From the NCBI RefSeq assembly GCF_001854805.1, contig NZ_MBLO01000065.1:1-33882 (forward strand): 33,882 nucleotides of DNA. The letters are read 5' to 3'. Below the pieces are notes generated by a model that was given only the letters and a program-made list of their open reading frames with translations, did not search any database and was not told the origin of the DNA. Shown here piece by piece: positions 31,283 through 33,882 of the stretch; position 1 is the stretch's first letter, and every line of letters starts with the position of its first letter. Position numbers and translations under genes: made by a program. This DNA is from Pseudofrankia coriaricola. Its GTDB lineage: Bacteria > Actinomycetota > Actinomycetes > Frankiales > Frankiaceae.

Positions 31283-31993
31283 ATGACAACCGCGCTGATC
31301 ACCGGGGCCAACAAGGGCCTCGGCCTGGAGACCACCCGCCGCCTCGCCACCCTCGGCTGGACCGTCTGGCTCGGCTCCCGCGACGCCGACCTCGGCGAGA
31401 AGGCGGCGGCGTCGATCGCCGCCGACCAGCCCGGCGCCGACGTCCGGGCCCTGCCGCTCGACGTCACCGTCGACGACTCCGTCGCCGTGGCCCTCGCCGC
31501 CGTCCGCGACGCGGGCACCGGGCTGGATGTCCTGGTCAACAACGCCGGTCTCGCCGGCGCCCGCAAGCCGCCGGCTGAGACGGTGCCGGCCGACTTTCTC
31601 GCGGTCTTCGGCGTCAACCTGCTCGGCCCGGTCCGGATGACGCACGCCTTCCTGCCGCTGCTGCGCGAGTCGGCGGCGCCCCGGCTGGTCATGGTGTCCA
31701 GCGGCATGGGCTCGTTCGGGATCACGACGGACCCGGACCGGCTCGAGTCGACCCTGCACGGCCTCGTCTACCCGTCGTCCAAGGCGGCGCTGAACATGGT
31801 CGCGACGATGTACGCGAAGTCGCTCTCCGACATCGACGTCCGCGTCGTCGACCCCGGCTACACCGCGACCGGTCTCAACGGCTTCAGCGGCCACCAGACC
31901 GTCACCGAAGGCACCGACGCCATCGTCGAGGCCTGCACCGCGGCGACCGCCCCCGCGCTCTTCTTCGACCGAAACGGCGCCGTTCCCTGGTAG
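31283..31993 (+). CDS. Short-chain dehydrogenase/reductase
   Basis: A 236-residue classical SDR, an NAD(P)-dependent oxidoreductase. The nucleotide-binding TGANKGLG is at residues 7-14, NNAG at 86-89, and the catalytic Ser140, Tyr163 and Lys167 (YPSSK) are all present. The PGYTATGLN segment near 195 is the usual substrate-loop region. The gene is divergent from the MmyB-type regulator, which probably represses it. The start codon begins MTTALITG, directly before the first strand, so there is little room for another start. The substrate is unknown; proteins of this kind next to MmyB-like regulators often act in stress response or secondary metabolism. Confidence 0.93.
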   Translation: MTTALITGANKGLGLETTRRLATLGWTVWLGSRDADLGEKAAASIAADQPGADVRALPLDVTVDDSVAVALAAVRDAGTGLDVLVNNAGLAGARKPPAETVPADFLAVFGVNLLGPVRMTHAFLPLLRESAAPRLVMVSSGMGSFGITTDPDRLESTLHGLVYPSSKAALNMVATMYAKSLSDIDVRVVDPGYTATGLNGFSGHQTVTEGTDAIVEACTAATAPALFFDRNGAVPW

Positions 31994-32123
31994 CCGTCCG
32001 GGACCGCCCGGCCGGGTGGGCGGCGGTGCGCCGGCATCGGGCCGAACCCGTGGGAACAGCTCCGCTGAGTCCGGTGGGTCAACCGTCGACGTCAACTGAC
32101 GCCAAAGTCCCGGAAGAGCGCTC

Positions 32124-32158
32124 AACAAGCGCTCGTCTCGCGTTTTCGAGCGCTTGTT
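32124..32158 (+). terminator. Strong hairpin terminator after the SDR gene
   Basis: A perfect 12-bp stem (AACAAGCGCTCG and CGAGCGCTTGTT) around an 11-nt loop, followed by TTCGCTTTT, a Rho-independent-like T-rich tail. It lies 130 bp after the SDR stop. The intervening 31994-32123 and the remaining gap up to 32338 hold no supported gene. Confidence 0.75.
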
Positions 32159-32338
32159 TTCGCTTTTCGGTCGCGATGGATACTGCACTCGAACCTCCCT
32201 TGCTCTCGGCGGGTATTAGAGGACCCTTCCGGTGGTCTTCCCGCAGGCCGGCGGGTTGGTGGAGGAAAAACGCCAGAATAAAGCGTCAACCGCTGGCCGA
32301 TTTGTCGCATGCTGGTCGAGTTCCGTATGGTTGGCGGC

Positions 32339-33209
32339 ATGCCGAGCGGGGCGCATGAAGCGCCGATCGAGATGGCCACCATGGGCCCGGACGTGGTGGT
32401 CAAGCTGCTGCCGAGATTCGGGCACCCGGCACCCGGCTCCCGAGTCTCGAGATGTCATCGAGCCGGGAACGGCGATGCGGATGATGGCGCCCCGCACCTA
32501 CCATGCCGACGGGGCACAGCTGTTCCGCCATCCCAACGGCAGCGCGGAGCTGGGCGTCGTGCTCGAGGTGCAGCGTCGCTGGGACCCGGAGAAACAGTGG
32601 ATCTGGCTGCTCTATGTGGCACACATGACCGTCAGGCTGCGGGTCAGGACGGTGCTGCTGGTCTATTGTTCCGACCCTGCGGTCGCTGCGCGCTACAAGA
32701 AGCTGTTCGACCCTGAGGACCGCTCCGTGCCGCTGCGGCCTATTATCTTCTCACCGCTCGACGTGCCGCGGGTCGTCGATGTCGAGGAGGCCAGGACGGA
32801 CCCGGTGTTCGCGGTGTTCTCGGTGATCTGCCACGGCGGGGATGCCGACATCGATGACCTCTTCCCCGCACTGGCGGCGGCGCTGGAAACGGTTAGCACC
32901 GAGACCGGGACCTCGTACGATGACATAGTTCGCGCCGGGCTGCCGCCGGATGCCCGAGCACGTTGGGAGGCCTACATGGTCAAGACCGATGGCCACAGGT
33001 TCTACAGCGACTACTACCGTGAGCTCGACGCCCGGTCGCGAGCTGACGAGAGGAGTCGCTCGGTGCTGGCTGTGCTGGAAGAGCGCGGCGTGCCCGTGTC
33101 CGACGCCGCCCGCGAGCGGATCCTCGCCTGCGGCGACCTGGACCGGCTCGATACCTGGCTCCGCCGCGCGATCACCGCCACCTCTGTCGACGACGTCATC
33201 CGCGACTGA
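32339..33209 (+). pseudogene. Frameshifted member of a Frankia-type paralogue family (Rpn/PD-(D/E)XK-like, function unknown)
   Basis: Two reading frames together make one protein of about 288 residues. The first (from the ATG at 32339) gives MPSGAHEAPIEMATMGPD and VVVKLLPRFGHP; the second gives IEPGTAMRMMAPRTYHADG through to VDDVIRD. The switch falls in a 7-bp tandem duplication at 32421-32434, and removing one unit restores a continuous frame. The body contains LGVVLEVQRRWDPEKQWIW, whose E-x-Q resembles the catalytic motif of Rpn-type nucleases. It also has a charged coiled stretch (ELDARSRADERSRS) followed by a conserved helical C-terminus. I recognise the layout from multi-copy families in Frankia and Streptomyces genomes; their function is not established. 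The downstream frame may still start at an ATG near 32475. Confidence 0.7.
32421..32441 (+). repeat. 7-bp tandem duplication causing the frameshift
   Basis: GGCACCC occurs twice in tandem (32421-32427, 32428-32434) and is followed by the related GGCTCCC. Deleting one copy gives the continuous reading RFGHPAPESRDVIEPGTAM. It may be a plain mutation, a slippage site, or a sequencing error. Confidence 0.75.
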
Positions 33210-33300
33210 ACCGGTACCGAGAGTGCACACCCAGACACCCAGGCAGCGGCAACTCGATCATCGCAACCCACCTCGGCGAACGTAGGTGGCCAGCGCGCTA

Positions 33301-33882
33301 GTGCGCTGTCCGTGAACGTCTGCCGGGCGAGGTGTGGCGATCTCGGTTTGCGGTGATGCGCAGGTATCTGCTCCTGCTCGTGGGAGGGGTCTGCGATGGC
33401 GAAGCCGGTGCATGTCCGTCGGTTGACGGACGAGGAGGGACAAGCCCTGCTGCGGATCGTGCGGCGGGGTCGGCACGACGCGGTGAGGATCCGCCGGGCG
33501 ATGATGATCCTGGCGTCGGCGTCAGGAAACACCAACGAGGCGATCGCCGCCCTGGTCGCCGCCGATCCCGACACGGTCCGGGACGTCATCCACGCGTTCA
33601 ACGACCGCGGGCTGGACTGCCTGGACCCGCGGTGGGCAGGTGGCCGTCCGCGGCGGATCACCGCAGACGGCGAGGCCCGCATCCTCGAGGTCGCCCGCAC
33701 CAGGCCAAGGGCGCTGGGGCTGCCGTTCACCCACTGGAGCCTGCGCAAGCTGTCCGACTACCTGCGCCACCCCCCGGCCGGGGTACCCCCGGTCATCGTG
33801 GGCCGCCAACGCCTCGGCGAACTGCTGCACCAGCACCGGATCTCCTTCCAGCGCACCCGCACCTGGAAAGAGACCTCCGACC
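33301..33882 (+). mobile_element. IS630-family insertion sequence, left part (cut by window edge)
   Basis: The transposase frame is preceded by about 95 bp of leader starting at a TA dinucleotide (33299-33300), the target duplicated by IS630/Tc1-type elements. The next bases, GTGCGCTGTCCGTGAACG, are a plausible terminal inverted repeat. The right end lies beyond the window, so the boundary is inferred. Confidence 0.6.
33396..33882 (+). CDS. IS630-family transposase, N-terminal part
   Basis: An open frame from the ATG at 33396, with GGGAGGGG about 6 nt upstream, running off the window after 162 codons. It begins MAKPVHVRRLTDEEGQALL and shows the helix-turn-helix domain of IS630 transposases: RIRRAMMILASASGNTNEAI, then DTVRDVIHAFNDRGLDCL and GGRPRRITADGEARILEVA. 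A second helix-turn-helix region follows (FTHWSLRKLSDYL, GRQRLGELLHQHRISFQRT), ending in the TWKETSD segment just before the catalytic DDE domain, which is outside the window. It mobilises the insertion sequence by cut-and-paste at TA targets. Confidence 0.88.
   Translation, partial: MAKPVHVRRLTDEEGQALLRIVRRGRHDAVRIRRAMMILASASGNTNEAIAALVAADPDTVRDVIHAFNDRGLDCLDPRWAGGRPRRITADGEARILEVARTRPRALGLPFTHWSLRKLSDYLRHPPAGVPPVIVGRQRLGELLHQHRISFQRTRTWKETSD

Overview
The window is very GC-rich DNA from a filamentous-type actinobacterium. The gene families suggest Frankia or a close relative: eukaryote-like kinases, NYN proteins, a P450-type ferredoxin with its reductase, an IS630 transposase and a large lineage-specific paralogue family. 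This placement is inferred from family content and composition. No rRNA, tRNA or CRISPR array was seen.

Region by region. 1-9944 is an accessory-looking segment bracketed by copies of a 69-bp hairpin-bearing repeat (26-94 and 9807-9944). It holds a branched-chain-amino-acid-type binding lipoprotein, a histidine kinase that has lost its phosphoacceptor domain next to an intact NarL/LuxR response regulator, gene scraps around an HxlR regulator, and a tight three-gene operon at 4225-8724. That operon encodes a PD-(D/E)XK nuclease with a four-cysteine Fe-S pattern, a 602-aa protein of unknown function, and an SF1 helicase core. Together they resemble the parts of a Dna2-type nuclease-helicase spread over three polypeptides; this is the best candidate for an undescribed system. 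A stand-alone ABC ATPase follows.

10038-13077 carries a small membrane protein, a long stretch without a convincing gene, and an NYN ribonuclease-like protein with a LOTUS-like module. 13163-16891 (minus strand) is a hydantoin/allantoin-type locus: racemase, NCS1 permease and GntR regulator, with two unrelated tandem arrays between permease and regulator. 17413-19764 is a transmembrane Ser/Thr kinase whose extracellular part is a cyclophilin-type prolyl isomerase, a rare fusion. 20005-22532 is a MacB/LolCDE-like permease and ATPase pair.

23132-26347 is a three-gene redox operon with overlapping genes: a membrane heme protein, a proline-rich protein ending in a [3Fe-4S]-type ferredoxin, and an FAD ferredoxin reductase. 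Together they could pass electrons from NAD(P)H to a membrane heme. 26358-30152 is a SWIM/SNF2 ATPase. 30238-31993 is a divergent pair of XRE/MmyB regulator and short-chain dehydrogenase, followed by a strong hairpin terminator. 32339-33209 is a member of a Frankia-type paralogue family broken by a 7-bp tandem duplication. From about 33301 an IS630 element begins and runs off the right edge.
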